A stretch of 64,000 nt of DNA from Mucilaginibacter rubeus. Its GTDB lineage: Bacteria > Bacteroidota > Bacteroidia > Sphingobacteriales > Sphingobacteriaceae. Positions 19,122-27,575 of this stretch are shown in pieces. How positions within the stretch are numbered: the stretch's first letter is position 1; the number at the start of each line of letters is the position of its first letter. Made by a program: the position numbers and the translations under genes. The stretch is taken from assembly GCF_003286415.2 (NCBI RefSeq), contig NZ_CP043450.1:2976001-3040000 (forward strand). Direction: 5' to 3'. The notes beneath the pieces were generated by a model. It saw only the letters and a list, made by a program, of their open reading frames with translations. It ran no database searches and was not told the DNA's origin.

Positions 19122-21137
19122 TCAAAGGGCTGGTTTTGCATTAAACACCAACACTTCAAAAGGCTCAAGCGTAACGGTATAAACATCCCCCGTAAATAAA
19201 GGGTTAGTCAATTGCTTAGTTTCAGATTTAGCGTTATAAAACGTGTAACCAGCTTTGCTATTTGGCGGCAATTCAAAAACTTTACGCATATCAATAACAA
19301 ATTTCTTAGCCGTATTTGATGGATTTCTTAAGGTGAGGATAGCCTTTTTAGGCGACCATGAAGCGAAACCATAAACATCACCTTTTGATGGCGCTCCACC
19401 TACCCAATGTGTATCGGGCATGATATCAGCATTTTCCCGAGCCCATTTTATAGCTGCGGCCAGGCAGTTCCAGTTAGCCGCCTTTAATTTATGGGGATTG
19501 ATGTATAACTCCTGCAAACTCGTTCCAGACCCAAAAAACGACCAGATCTCGTCAGAGATATCTTTATCATTCATTTCAAATTTGGCTGGTGCGCCATTAT
19601 CGGCTATACAAATCCCATGATACATCAAGGAGCTTAAAGGATAAAGGGGCGCTCGCTGTACAATGTTATCATACACTTCGCCATCACGGTAATTAAGCCA
19701 TTGCTGCCTATTATTTCCTTCGCCCGTAGTATTTGTATCCCAGCCGTTTCTCCATAATGCGTCACCGTATTGAAGCCAGAAAGGCGACGGCCAGGTACCC
19801 ATGGTCAGGCTAAAATAAAGATCGGGTTTTACCTCCCTTAAGCTTGACACCATCTTGAGCAGCGATTCCATATCCGTTTGGTAATCAGCCGTAGCCCCCG
19901 TCAACTTATCCCCGGCACCAACGCCATCGAATTTAAACATCGACACACCGTATTTGTTAACAAAGTTAGCCGCGGCATCTTTAAAACGCTTTGAATAAAC
20001 AGCACCCGAAAGAGAAAACCCATGCGAATTTGTTTCAAATGGAGGGTTTTGCTTCCGCCCATATTGAAGTCTCTGTTCTTTAGGCTGCTCATACCCGCCC
20101 CAGGGCGACATCCACACGCCCAGCGACGCGTTATACTTTTTAGCCAGAGTTTTGATATTGTTAAAACCTACAGGGAAATTCGTTTTATTTATTTGCCACA
20201 GTGTTTGATTATCATCCCAGCCATCATCAAACAAAAATGAGTTTAAAGCTATATGCCGTTTTATGGTAAGGCTATCTGCAAAAGTTTGAATGCGATCAAG
20301 GCAGCCCGTGTCATTAAGCTTACGATCATTCCATGATAAATCATACCATGAGTTATAATGAAGCATTTGTCTGTATGGCACCGCCCGTTCACGTTCCAGG
20401 TAATAGAGAAATCCCCTTCGCAGTTGTCCTTCGGGGGCCACACCCCATACAGTTGATGAAATCAACTCCCGCGCCGGCTCTTGCGATTCAATATAACTAT
20501 CGGCCCAACCATTCTTTACTTCGTATTTACTTATGGGACTTTCAAGCGCAAAAAAGAAGTCTTTTGATATTATTGGCGATCCATCAACAATCCCCGAGGT
20601 AGTAACTCCTGTTTTTTCAGGGAGCTTTACGAGTTTTAGTTTCGTGATCCTCAAAGAATCGGCAACACTACTGAATGTAAAAACCTGTCTAATATAATTA
20701 GAGTTATCTTTTAGTATAGCAGACCATTTTACCCGGATACCATATTTCACGTTCAAAAAGGCCGCGGAAATTTCTTTTCCGTCTTCCCTTTGAACAAGTT
20801 TTACCTTTTCGTTATTTCCTTTTATATTAATAACTTTCAAAGCGCTACTCAATTCAAAATCAGCAGAATTAATCACAACACCATCCTTTAAATCCATTTC
20901 GAACATAGGTGCGCCCTTTAAGTCTACCCGCTTAAGGCCTGCCACAAATGCATCAATTGCAACTGCCTTTTTGCCGGTATGCCACCTTACAAACAGGCAG
21001 TTGTTTTTTAAAATAACAGACCCATTATTTGCAATTGCGATGGCTTTACCCGGTTTTACACCTGCAAGAAAAATATCTTGAGCCTTAGCAGTACCTGCTA
21101 CACTAAGGCAAATTAAAAACAATAGTTTTTTTAGCAT
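19122..21137 (-). CDS. secreted clan GH-D-like glycoside hydrolase (alpha-galactosidase/alpha-N-acetylgalactosaminidase type)
   Basis: Exported enzyme of 671 residues; the ATG at 21137 precedes a signal peptide (MLKKLLFLICLSVAGTAKAQ). The N-terminal 250 residues are a beta-sandwich; the central TIM barrel has features of GH27/GH36-type enzymes: LNSFLFDDGWDDN, LGVWMSPWGGYE, and SMFKFDGVGAG, where the Asp in KFD is the expected nucleophile. RNGWDTNTTGEGNN may carry the second acid. Related Bacteroidota proteins have sometimes been labelled enterotoxin in databases; I see no toxin feature. The promoter carries the perfect palindrome at 21179-21192. The LacI gene follows on the same strand. Substrate is not certain: alpha-galactoside or alpha-GalNAc. 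Confidence 0.65.
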   Translation of the reverse strand: MLKKLLFLICLSVAGTAKAQDIFLAGVKPGKAIAIANNGSVILKNNCLFVRWHTGKKAVAIDAFVAGLKRVDLKGAPMFEMDLKDGVVINSADFELSSALKVINIKGNNEKVKLVQREDGKEISAAFLNVKYGIRVKWSAILKDNSNYIRQVFTFSSVADSLRITKLKLVKLPEKTGVTTSGIVDGSPIISKDFFFALESPISKYEVKNGWADSYIESQEPARELISSTVWGVAPEGQLRRGFLYYLERERAVPYRQMLHYNSWYDLSWNDRKLNDTGCLDRIQTFADSLTIKRHIALNSFLFDDGWDDNQTLWQINKTNFPVGFNNIKTLAKKYNASLGVWMSPWGGYEQPKEQRLQYGRKQNPPFETNSHGFSLSGAVYSKRFKDAAANFVNKYGVSMFKFDGVGAGDKLTGATADYQTDMESLLKMVSSLREVKPDLYFSLTMGTWPSPFWLQYGDALWRNGWDTNTTGEGNNRQQWLNYRDGEVYDNIVQRAPLYPLSSLMYHGICIADNGAPAKFEMNDKDISDEIWSFFGSGTSLQELYINPHKLKAANWNCLAAAIKWARENADIMPDTHWVGGAPSKGDVYGFASWSPKKAILTLRNPSNTAKKFVIDMRKVFELPPNSKAGYTFYNAKSETKQLTNPLFTGDVYTVTLEPFEVLVFNAKPAL

Positions 21138-21176
21138 TATTAATAAAATTACAAGGAAAAGCAGTTGAACAATCAA

Positions 21177-21198
21177 TGTGTGTGCGCACACAAAAATA
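21177..21198 (-). promoter_or_regulatory. LacI-type operator over the start of the GH-D-like gene transcript
   Basis: TGTGTGCGCACACA (21179-21192) is a perfect 14-base palindrome. On the minus strand an exact -7 element, TATTTTTG, occupies 21198-21191, so the palindrome covers the predicted transcription start about 42-55 bases before the start codon. Two near copies lie at 17721 and 17777. This is the layout of a repressor site. The regulator is inferred to be the LacI protein encoded at 17932-19017. Confidence 0.6.
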
Positions 21199-21435
21199 AT
21201 GGATAGCTTGTAATTAAAAACTGCCTGGCAACTATTGTTTGTTCATAGATGTCAAATTTGAGGTGAATATGGATTTGCTGGCTAAAACAATCGTTTGCAC
21301 CATTTTTAAGTTTTAATTTTGACCATATCGATTTACCGGCTAATAGATAAGAAACAGAAGAAAACAGCCAGGGGTAGATTATTAAACCAGGTTATATCTA
21401 TAAAAGCTACTACCTGGGTCCTCTTAAGCCGTTTA

Positions 21436-22695
21436 TTAAACGTCCTTTTCGGTTTCTTTCCAATACAATCTGGCCTCATGCGCAAAAGCCATGGTAGGCG
21501 ATACCCGTGATACAGCTTCAGCCGAGCAGCTTGCATCAACCAGCACAAATTCGGCACTGTTATTTACTTTTGACCATTGCATATTTCCATCATTGTCCAG
21601 GGGCAAAACATTGTGCGTGGCAAAACGCAACGTCCTTGAGAGGTCGGATTCAGTTCGCCAGCCATATAGATCAGCAATCAGGTTGGCTTTTTGAAGCATA
21701 TTACCCGTCCCGAATGTACTCCAGTGATCCTGTATATTGTCGCTGCCCGCCAATACGTTTACACCATGTTTCATCAGCGCGGGAACAGGCATCACCAGTC
21801 TGCCAAACGGAATAGAGGATACGATACCAACCTTAGCCGCCGCTAATTTTTCCGCAACACGTTCTAACTCATTTAACGGAAGTGAGGCAAGCACAAAAGC
21901 ATGACTAACATAGGTACGCCCCTGTAATGATTGGTTTTTAAGCGCCTGTTCGGCAAGGTACTCTATTGTGCGAAGACCTTCCTTGCCCCCATCGTGCAGG
22001 TGAATGTCGATCCCTTTATTGTTGTCCAGCGCCAACTGTACTGTTAAGTCCAATACTTTTTCAATGTTCCGGTCTATTCCAAACGGATCAACTCCGCCGA
22101 TAAAAGCGACGCTATCCAATTGTGCGGCCTCTTTTAGCAAAGGGGCCGAATCTGTATAAAAACATCCATGCTGCGGAAAGGCCACCAGTTCGGCGCTAAA
22201 GCTTCCTTTTTTGTTATCCAATGCCTTTTGCAGATTTTCCAAAGAGCGGAGCCCGGAGGTTGTATCTACATTGAAATGTGTGCGGGCAAAGGTTGTGCCA
22301 TAGCCCTGCATCAGATCGATTAAAAGCCCGGCCCGCTCGGTCGATGTTTTAAGAAGCTCGGGAATAATCTCCTGTTCGTAGGCAATCATGTCCAAAATAC
22401 TTCTTTTCTTTGGAGAGTGGGCCTGCCATGGGAGGCCATATAGGGTTTTGTCCAAATGGACATGCATATCACTAAATGCAGGCAACATCAGATAGCCTTT
22501 TGCATCTATAGCACCCGGGAGTGATGCGTTATTGGTAAATATCTTTGTGATCTTCCCTTCGCTAACTTCAATGCAGAATAGTTCTGTACGTGTTTCTTTC
22601 GCGCCGTTTTCGTCTGTAATAAACCCGGTTTCCAGGCGAATATTTTTTAAAATATAGCTGCCGGTTACAGGCAGGGCATATTTTGCTTTTACCAT
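21436..22695 (-). CDS. amidohydrolase family protein, cytosine-deaminase-like (second of a tandem pair)
   Basis: Cytoplasmic metal-dependent hydrolase of 419 residues from the ATG at 22695; an upstream ATG at 22755 overlapping the preceding gene is possible but adds a tail absent from the paralogue. Motifs are MLPAFSDMHVHLDKT (metal-binding HxH with the HLDKT form seen in cytosine-deaminase-type enzymes), FARTHFNVDTT, KGIDIHLHDGG (metal His), TYVSHAFVL (His), and VLAGSDNIQDHWSTFGTGN (catalytic Asp). It is clearly homologous along its whole length to the next upstream gene, so the pair arose by duplication. The substrate is unknown; a ring-amine or amide compound is possible. Confidence 0.85.
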   Translation of the reverse strand: MVKAKYALPVTGSYILKNIRLETGFITDENGAKETRTELFCIEVSEGKITKIFTNNASLPGAIDAKGYLMLPAFSDMHVHLDKTLYGLPWQAHSPKKRSILDMIAYEQEIIPELLKTSTERAGLLIDLMQGYGTTFARTHFNVDTTSGLRSLENLQKALDNKKGSFSAELVAFPQHGCFYTDSAPLLKEAAQLDSVAFIGGVDPFGIDRNIEKVLDLTVQLALDNNKGIDIHLHDGGKEGLRTIEYLAEQALKNQSLQGRTYVSHAFVLASLPLNELERVAEKLAAAKVGIVSSIPFGRLVMPVPALMKHGVNVLAGSDNIQDHWSTFGTGNMLQKANLIADLYGWRTESDLSRTLRFATHNVLPLDNDGNMQWSKVNNSAEFVLVDASCSAEAVSRVSPTMAFAHEARLYWKETEKDV

Positions 22696-22744
22696 TTTTA
22701 ATACAATTTTGATATTAACACTTATTCCGTTGACAATCCCTGTT

Positions 22745-24088
22745 TTAGAAAACAATGTTTCCCTGGTAAACCAGGGACTTTACAGGGGAAAGCCTTGAGA
22801 CGGCCTCTGCTGAGCAACTGGCATCAACGAGTACAAAATCGGCAGCATTACCTGCTTTAGGCCATTGTTGCTGCCCTTTATCATCCAATGGCAATGGGCC
22901 GGTTGTTGCAAGGCCCAGCATCCGGGACAGGCCAAACTCTGTGTTATGTCCGTATAGCTGCGCCGCCATATTTGCCTTGTACAGCACACTTCCGGTGCCG
23001 AAGGTGTTCCAATGATCAACAATGCTGTCGTTCCCTGTCATTACTTTTACCTGGTGCTTGATCAACATAGGAATGGGCATGATAAGGCCGCCGAAAGGTA
23101 TGGTTGAATTGATCCCAATCTGCGCTGCACCAAGTTTCTCTGCCATTTCCTCTTGCTTCGCCTGGTCAAGTTTTCCTAGTACAAAGCAATGGCTCAGGTA
23201 CGTTTTCCCTTTCAGTACCGGGTTTTCGTTCACTTTATTAATCAGGTATTCAACGGTTTTTAATCCCGATTCGCCTGTTTCATGCAGGTGGATATCAATC
23301 CCTTTATGATGATCCAGTGCCAGCTGAATTGTAAAATCCATTGTTTTTTCAATAGCGCCGTCAACGGTAAAGGGATCTACTCCCCCTATGAAATCGACAC
23401 CGGCCTGGGCTGCTTCCTTCAAATAAGGAGCGGTATCAGTATAAAACACCCCGTGTTGCGGAAAGGCCACTAACTCTGCGCCAAAGCCCTTCTTTTTATT
23501 ATCCAGGGCCTTTTGCAAATGCCTGAGTGAATCCAGTTTAGAAGTAGGCTCTATATTGACATGGCTCCGCGCGAAAGAGGTCCCTTTTGATTGCAGTAGC
23601 TCAATCAGTTTCTCAGCCTTGTAGGTAGAATTTTTCAGCATTTCGGGCAGTATCTCCTGCTCCAGCGCTATCATTCCCTTTACACCTCCGGTTCTTCTCC
23701 GAACGGCCTGCCACTTATCACCATAAAAAGTTTTATCCAGATGGATATGCATATCCCTGAAGGAAGGCAACATCAGCATCCCTTTTGCATCAATGGCATC
23801 TGCACTGGGCTGACCGGTGCTGACTTTTTTGATCTTGCCGTTTGCTATTTCTATCGAAAAAATGCCGGTCTTGGTAGCCACAATATCACCATCCTCGTAT
23901 TCAAAACCGGTTTCTAAACGCACATTTTTAAGCGTAAAACTTTTGCCGGTGTTTACGTTCAAAGAGTTCAATCCGGTGCGTTCTTCCCGCTCATCTGCAA
24001 ATAGCATTCCGGGAATAAGTGTGGCACCGGCGAGAGCCCATGCTGAGTTTCGGATAAATTCTTTACGGGATAGTTTTGATCTGTTCAT
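22745..24088 (-). CDS. exported amidohydrolase family protein, cytosine-deaminase-like (first of a tandem pair)
   Basis: A 447-residue paralogue of the following gene with an extra N-terminus, SRKEFIRNSAWALAGATLIP, that looks like a Tat-type signal with Lys in place of the second Arg. That would place this copy in the periplasm while its twin stays in the cytoplasm. Catalytic landmarks are MLPSFRDMHIHLDKT, FARSHVNIEPTS, KGIDIHLHETG, TYLSHCFVL and VMTGNDSIVDHWNTFGTGS (catalytic Asp). A good -7 element lies 53 bases upstream of the start. An AraC regulator gene lies next upstream on the same strand and may control the pair. The substrate cannot be named. Confidence 0.85.
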   Translation of the reverse strand: MNRSKLSRKEFIRNSAWALAGATLIPGMLFADEREERTGLNSLNVNTGKSFTLKNVRLETGFEYEDGDIVATKTGIFSIEIANGKIKKVSTGQPSADAIDAKGMLMLPSFRDMHIHLDKTFYGDKWQAVRRRTGGVKGMIALEQEILPEMLKNSTYKAEKLIELLQSKGTSFARSHVNIEPTSKLDSLRHLQKALDNKKKGFGAELVAFPQHGVFYTDTAPYLKEAAQAGVDFIGGVDPFTVDGAIEKTMDFTIQLALDHHKGIDIHLHETGESGLKTVEYLINKVNENPVLKGKTYLSHCFVLGKLDQAKQEEMAEKLGAAQIGINSTIPFGGLIMPIPMLIKHQVKVMTGNDSIVDHWNTFGTGSVLYKANMAAQLYGHNTEFGLSRMLGLATTGPLPLDDKGQQQWPKAGNAADFVLVDASCSAEAVSRLSPVKSLVYQGNIVF

Positions 24089-24140
24089 TTGGCTTCCGGG
24101 TTATCATACTTTTTGGCAAAAGCAATCGCTTTAACTTTCA

Positions 24141-24148
24141 CAAAAGTA
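24141..24148 (-). promoter_or_regulatory. -7 element of the amidohydrolase pair
   Basis: The minus-strand reading TACTTTTG matches TAnnTTTG exactly and lies 53 bases before the start of the first amidohydrolase gene. Confidence 0.45.
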
Positions 24149-24200
24149 CGCAGCCAGCCGCCCGTCGCCGGTGAACTATTCCTGCCAATGCTTGTAAAAT

Positions 24201-25070
24201 TTATAATTTCTCGCGGAATTCGGTTGGCGTCATCCCGGTCTGACTTTTAAAAAAATTGGAAAAATAGGCGTTGTCTGTAAAGCCCAGCTCAAAGCCTATT
24301 TCCTTGATAGAAAGATCTCCGCTTTGGAGCAGTCTCCTGGCTTCTACGCAAACCCTTTGATGAATGAGCTCTGTTGCCGATATCTTCAAATGTTTCTTAC
24401 AAAGGATATTAAGATAGTTAGCGGATATATGAAGTTTTTCAGCATAAAACATTACGAATTTCTGCTGTTTAAAATATTCATCTATCAGCATATTGAATTT
24501 AGCCAACCTTGGATTTGACTGGTATACCTTAAACTCAGTAAACGCATATTCGGCCTCTCTGCTCACGATTGCCGCAATGGTACCCGCGCGGGCAGTGATC
24601 AGGGTAGCAAGCGAACTATCTCTCCTCAGTTCTTTTTTGATGGCATCAAATTCATAGCGTAACTGATCGCAGGCATCTTCCGTAAGGTCGATAACCGGAT
24701 GGTTCTGATAATTGGTAAACGAGAACCTGAAAAACGGCGCAAAATGCTCAAAGAATGGACGCTCAACCATGAGTTGGTATGCTATGGTTTTGCTGCCAAT
24801 ATACCATTTATGCATTTGCCCCGGAAAAAGCACATGGATCTGACGATCACTGATAGTGTAATCAACCGAGTCTATAGTATGCACACCTTCAGCCTTATCA
24901 AAAAGCATGATAATAAAAAAGTCATGTTTATGGGGCTTCTCGATGTGCCTTTCCCCATGAATTTCATTGAACAACAACTCTTCACGCCCCGCAGTTTGCC
25001 CTTCGCGGAAGCCATCCAGCCCAATAATCGGTACCCGGGCTTCTGTTTCATGTTTGGCAATTTTGTTCAC
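24201..25070 (-). CDS. AraC-family transcriptional regulator
   Basis: A 289-residue regulator. The N-terminal cupin-type domain (HKHDFFIIMLFDKAEGVHTI; HVLFPGQMHKWYIG) would sense a small molecule. The C-terminal AraC/XylS domain at about 190-289 has two helix-turn-helix units, ending with SIKEIGFELGFTDNAYFSNF and TGMTPTEFREKL. It lies between the PIG-L gene and the amidohydrolase pair on the same strand, so the pair is its most likely target. No operator could be defined by eye. Confidence 0.9.
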   Translation of the reverse strand: MNKIAKHETEARVPIIGLDGFREGQTAGREELLFNEIHGERHIEKPHKHDFFIIMLFDKAEGVHTIDSVDYTISDRQIHVLFPGQMHKWYIGSKTIAYQLMVERPFFEHFAPFFRFSFTNYQNHPVIDLTEDACDQLRYEFDAIKKELRRDSSLATLITARAGTIAAIVSREAEYAFTEFKVYQSNPRLAKFNMLIDEYFKQQKFVMFYAEKLHISANYLNILCKKHLKISATELIHQRVCVEARRLLQSGDLSIKEIGFELGFTDNAYFSNFFKSQTGMTPTEFREKL

Positions 25071-25206
25071 AATCGGCTGTTATTGTTAAAATCATCGGCT
25101 TACTCCGCTTTCCGTAACCCGGATTCAAATTCCAGGCCAACGCCGATTGTGAAATTTATAAAAACAAGCCGATATAAACAAATGCCCAAAAACTTACAGC
25201 TTCGGA

Positions 25207-26088
25207 TCAATCCTTTGTGACGGGAACTGCCAAAGAAGCATTAAGCATCGGCACAAGTTTCACCAGTTCAACTTCGGTTACCTGCCTGCCAAATTCAGCT
25301 ATTTCAAATCCCTCGGCATATTTTACCTCGGGTACGGCTTTCTTTCCGCTCCATTTCTCTAATGCATAAACATATGATGGAAATACTTTGCTGTATGCGT
25401 AGGTATTATTATAAATTAACTGCTTTTGCTTTGCCGGATCTTTTCTTACTTCATCCAAAATCCCCATACCATGCGGAATAGCTTCTTCCACCTGCGTTTT
25501 ATGTGCGCCGCATGCAGCAAGTTTGGTTTCCCAAACTTTATCAATGCTGAAAGCAAAATCAGGGATGTATGAAAAATTGTGTGTATGAAAATCGCGGATA
25601 TACAGGAATACAGGCATTTTTTCCATTTTCAGATCCTTCGCGGCATCACGCACAATGTACCCGGCTGTCATGTTATCGGTATGACCGCCCTGTGCCGGGT
25701 AAAAAGTAAATACAACATCGGGTTTAAATGCTTCAATGCTTTTGATCACCTTTCCGCGCGATTCCGGGGTGTTCTTTAATCCCTGATCGTGATAGTTCAA
25801 TACTTCATAGTCAGCCAGGTTAAGAATTTTTTTAGAGTTCATCGCCTCCTGGTAACGCCTCTTGGCCAATACTTCGGGCTTTTCCACCCAATGGCCTTTA
25901 TCCCCGTTAGTGAGCGACATAAATTTCACCTGGTGCCCCATCTGCGTATATAATGCAGCGGTACCGCCGGTGTACACTTCGCCCTCATCTGGGTGTGCGA
26001 AGATCATCATGACACGAAGTGGCGTTTGTTGCGCTTGTGCGCTCACGAAAAAAACAGTGATAAAAAAGGACAAGAGTAATAATCGCAT
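25207..26088 (-). CDS. secreted PIG-L family deacetylase
   Basis: Exported zinc-dependent LmbE/PIG-L deacetylase of 293 residues. The ATG at 26088 starts a clear signal peptide (MRLLLLSFFITVFFVSAQA). The metal motif is FAHPDEGE near the mature N-terminus (His, Asp, Glu), with a later zinc His in GGHTDN. PIG-L proteins remove acetyl groups from GlcNAc-type substrates, so it may serve the amino-sugar theme of the first 20 kb, although it is some distance away. A -7 element lies 49 bases upstream. Confidence 0.85.
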   Translation of the reverse strand: MRLLLLSFFITVFFVSAQAQQTPLRVMMIFAHPDEGEVYTGGTAALYTQMGHQVKFMSLTNGDKGHWVEKPEVLAKRRYQEAMNSKKILNLADYEVLNYHDQGLKNTPESRGKVIKSIEAFKPDVVFTFYPAQGGHTDNMTAGYIVRDAAKDLKMEKMPVFLYIRDFHTHNFSYIPDFAFSIDKVWETKLAACGAHKTQVEEAIPHGMGILDEVRKDPAKQKQLIYNNTYAYSKVFPSYVYALEKWSGKKAVPEVKYAEGFEIAEFGRQVTEVELVKLVPMLNASLAVPVTKD

Positions 26089-26136
26089 AATTTTAGGTTT
26101 ATAAGTGGTTGAACTCAACAGGTTTGTTGGATGAAA

Positions 26137-26144
26137 CAAATCTA
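26137..26144 (-). promoter_or_regulatory. -7 element of the PIG-L gene
   Basis: The minus-strand reading TAGATTTG matches TAnnTTTG exactly, 49 bases ahead of the start codon. Confidence 0.4.
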
Positions 26145-26386
26145 AGTTTTCAGCATTATGCGAGATTGTGTTCGTTATTCCGATAATTGTATTTTTTATA
26201 ACTATCTTCTAAAATTCAATGCTCTGGCATCTCTTTTTTGTCTAAAGAATCAAAAACAATAGTTTATAGCATTTTTTCCGGACCTGACGAAACGTTAATT
26301 TCCAAATTTGATATAACTTGCCGGGGCAATCACAATGTGCTGACAGATGAGCCATTGGAAATTCATTTACCTTTTAATACTTACTT

Positions 26387-27163
26387 ATGAACCTGGGATT
26401 AGATCAAAAAGTAGCCGTAGTACTGGCGGCAAGCAAGGGCCTCGGAAAGGCTTCGGCACTGGCTCTATCGGCTGAAGGCGCAAAAGTCATTATAGGCTCA
26501 CGGAACCTGGCCGAACTGAATTCGGCAGCCGAAGAGATCCGGCAGCAAACAGGAAATGAAGTGGCTTGCCTGCAGGTTGATGTTAATAACAGCGAACAAT
26601 TGGCGTCTTTTATCAATAATGCCGGAAGCCTATATGGACACATAGATATTTTAGTGAACAATGCCGGCGGACCTCCCTTTGGAAAATTTGAAGGCTTTGA
26701 TGATATGCAATGGCAGCAGGCATTTGAACAAAATATGCTTAGTTTCGTCAGGACATCAAGATTAGTATTGCCATTTATGAAAACTACCGGCAGCGGCCGC
26801 ATTATTAATATCGTTAGTGGGTCGGTTAAATCGGTATTAACAAACTCGGTACTATCAACCGCGATGCGCATGGGCGTGGTTGGTATGGCAAAAATGCTGG
26901 CCGACGAATTGGGACCTTACGGCATCAGCGTTAATAATATCGCGCCAGGCCTTATCCTTACAGACCGGATCAAGCACACGCTACCCCAAGATGTAGATCC
27001 TGAAGAAGCCATTAAAGAGAAAACAAAAAGTATCCCACTTGGCCGTATCGGTAAGCCGGAAGAATTCGCGGCATTAGTGGCGTTTCTTTCATCTACCCCG
27101 GCTGCCTACATCAGCGGAACAACCATACAGATAGACGGGGGTGCAAGCCGCGCTATTCTCTAA
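26387..27163 (+). CDS. SDR-family oxidoreductase with atypical active site
   Basis: Short-chain dehydrogenase fold of 258 residues. The nucleotide-binding motif is AASKGLGKA (residues 15-23), NNAG lies at 91-94, Ser144 is in the catalytic-Ser position (NIVSGSVK), and IAPG follows. The usual YxxxK is absent: the aligned stretch reads LSTAMRM, with Ser157 and Arg161 in place of Tyr and Lys. A subgroup of FabG-like SDRs with LSN..R in this place is known, so this is not a broken gene. Activity may differ from a standard reductase. It stands alone, followed by a strong terminator. Confidence 0.85.
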   Translation: MNLGLDQKVAVVLAASKGLGKASALALSAEGAKVIIGSRNLAELNSAAEEIRQQTGNEVACLQVDVNNSEQLASFINNAGSLYGHIDILVNNAGGPPFGKFEGFDDMQWQQAFEQNMLSFVRTSRLVLPFMKTTGSGRIINIVSGSVKSVLTNSVLSTAMRMGVVGMAKMLADELGPYGISVNNIAPGLILTDRIKHTLPQDVDPEEAIKEKTKSIPLGRIGKPEEFAALVAFLSSTPAAYISGTTIQIDGGASRAIL

Positions 27164-27181
27164 AATTATTCCGTAAAAACC

Positions 27182-27223
27182 AAAAAAAGGGAGAAAAGTA
27201 TAGTGTACTTTCCTCCCTTTTTT
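27182..27223. terminator. bidirectional terminator between SDR gene and small membrane-protein gene
   Basis: GGGAGAAAAGTA (27189-27200) pairs with TACTTTCCTCCC (27206-27217) with one mismatch around TAGTG. A runs flank the left side and T runs the right, so it can end transcription from both convergent genes. Confidence 0.8.
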
Positions 27224-27269
27224 ATTGCTGATAATCGGGCAATGATGACCTTTCCCTATCGGGGTTTTA

Positions 27270-27509
27270 TTATAACGCTGGATTCTTTTTCTTATCAGGT
27301 TGTCCGGCAACATAAAATACTCCGGCAATGCCAACGATTGCCGCGCCAAAAAACACAGGCAATTTATTAGTCCAGGTACCATCAGGGTAAGTGATGATCT
27401 CCATCGAACCGCTGCTATCTACGGCATTAACCGTACTATGGTAAAAGAAATTTGGAACAACAAAAAGAGCCAAGCCAATTATAGCTAATATGATACTGAA
27501 CTTTCTCAT
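27270..27509 (-). CDS. small membrane protein with two predicted transmembrane helices
   Basis: A 79-residue protein I do not recognise. It starts MRKFSIILAIIGLALFVVPN (first helix, residues 4-20) and has a second helix near 52-67 (FFGAAIVGIAGVFYVAG). A loop with GSMEIITYPDGTW lies between them and the tail, DKKKNPAL, is charged. It is 66 bases downstream of the ClC gene on the same strand and could be co-transcribed with it. The reading frame is well kept and ends at a terminator, which supports it as real. Function is unknown. Confidence 0.65.
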   Translation of the reverse strand: MRKFSIILAIIGLALFVVPNFFYHSTVNAVDSSGSMEIITYPDGTWTNKLPVFFGAAIVGIAGVFYVAGQPDKKKNPAL

Positions 27510-27575
27510 GATGATAAATTATGGTAATGATGAATTTTGTTTTTAATCAATTGTATGCCGAGCTGGGCGAAATTT

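Noticed and set aside
19122..21137. Enterotoxin label for the GH-D-like protein
   Set aside because: Its motifs are those of a retaining glycoside hydrolase; no toxin domain is visible.
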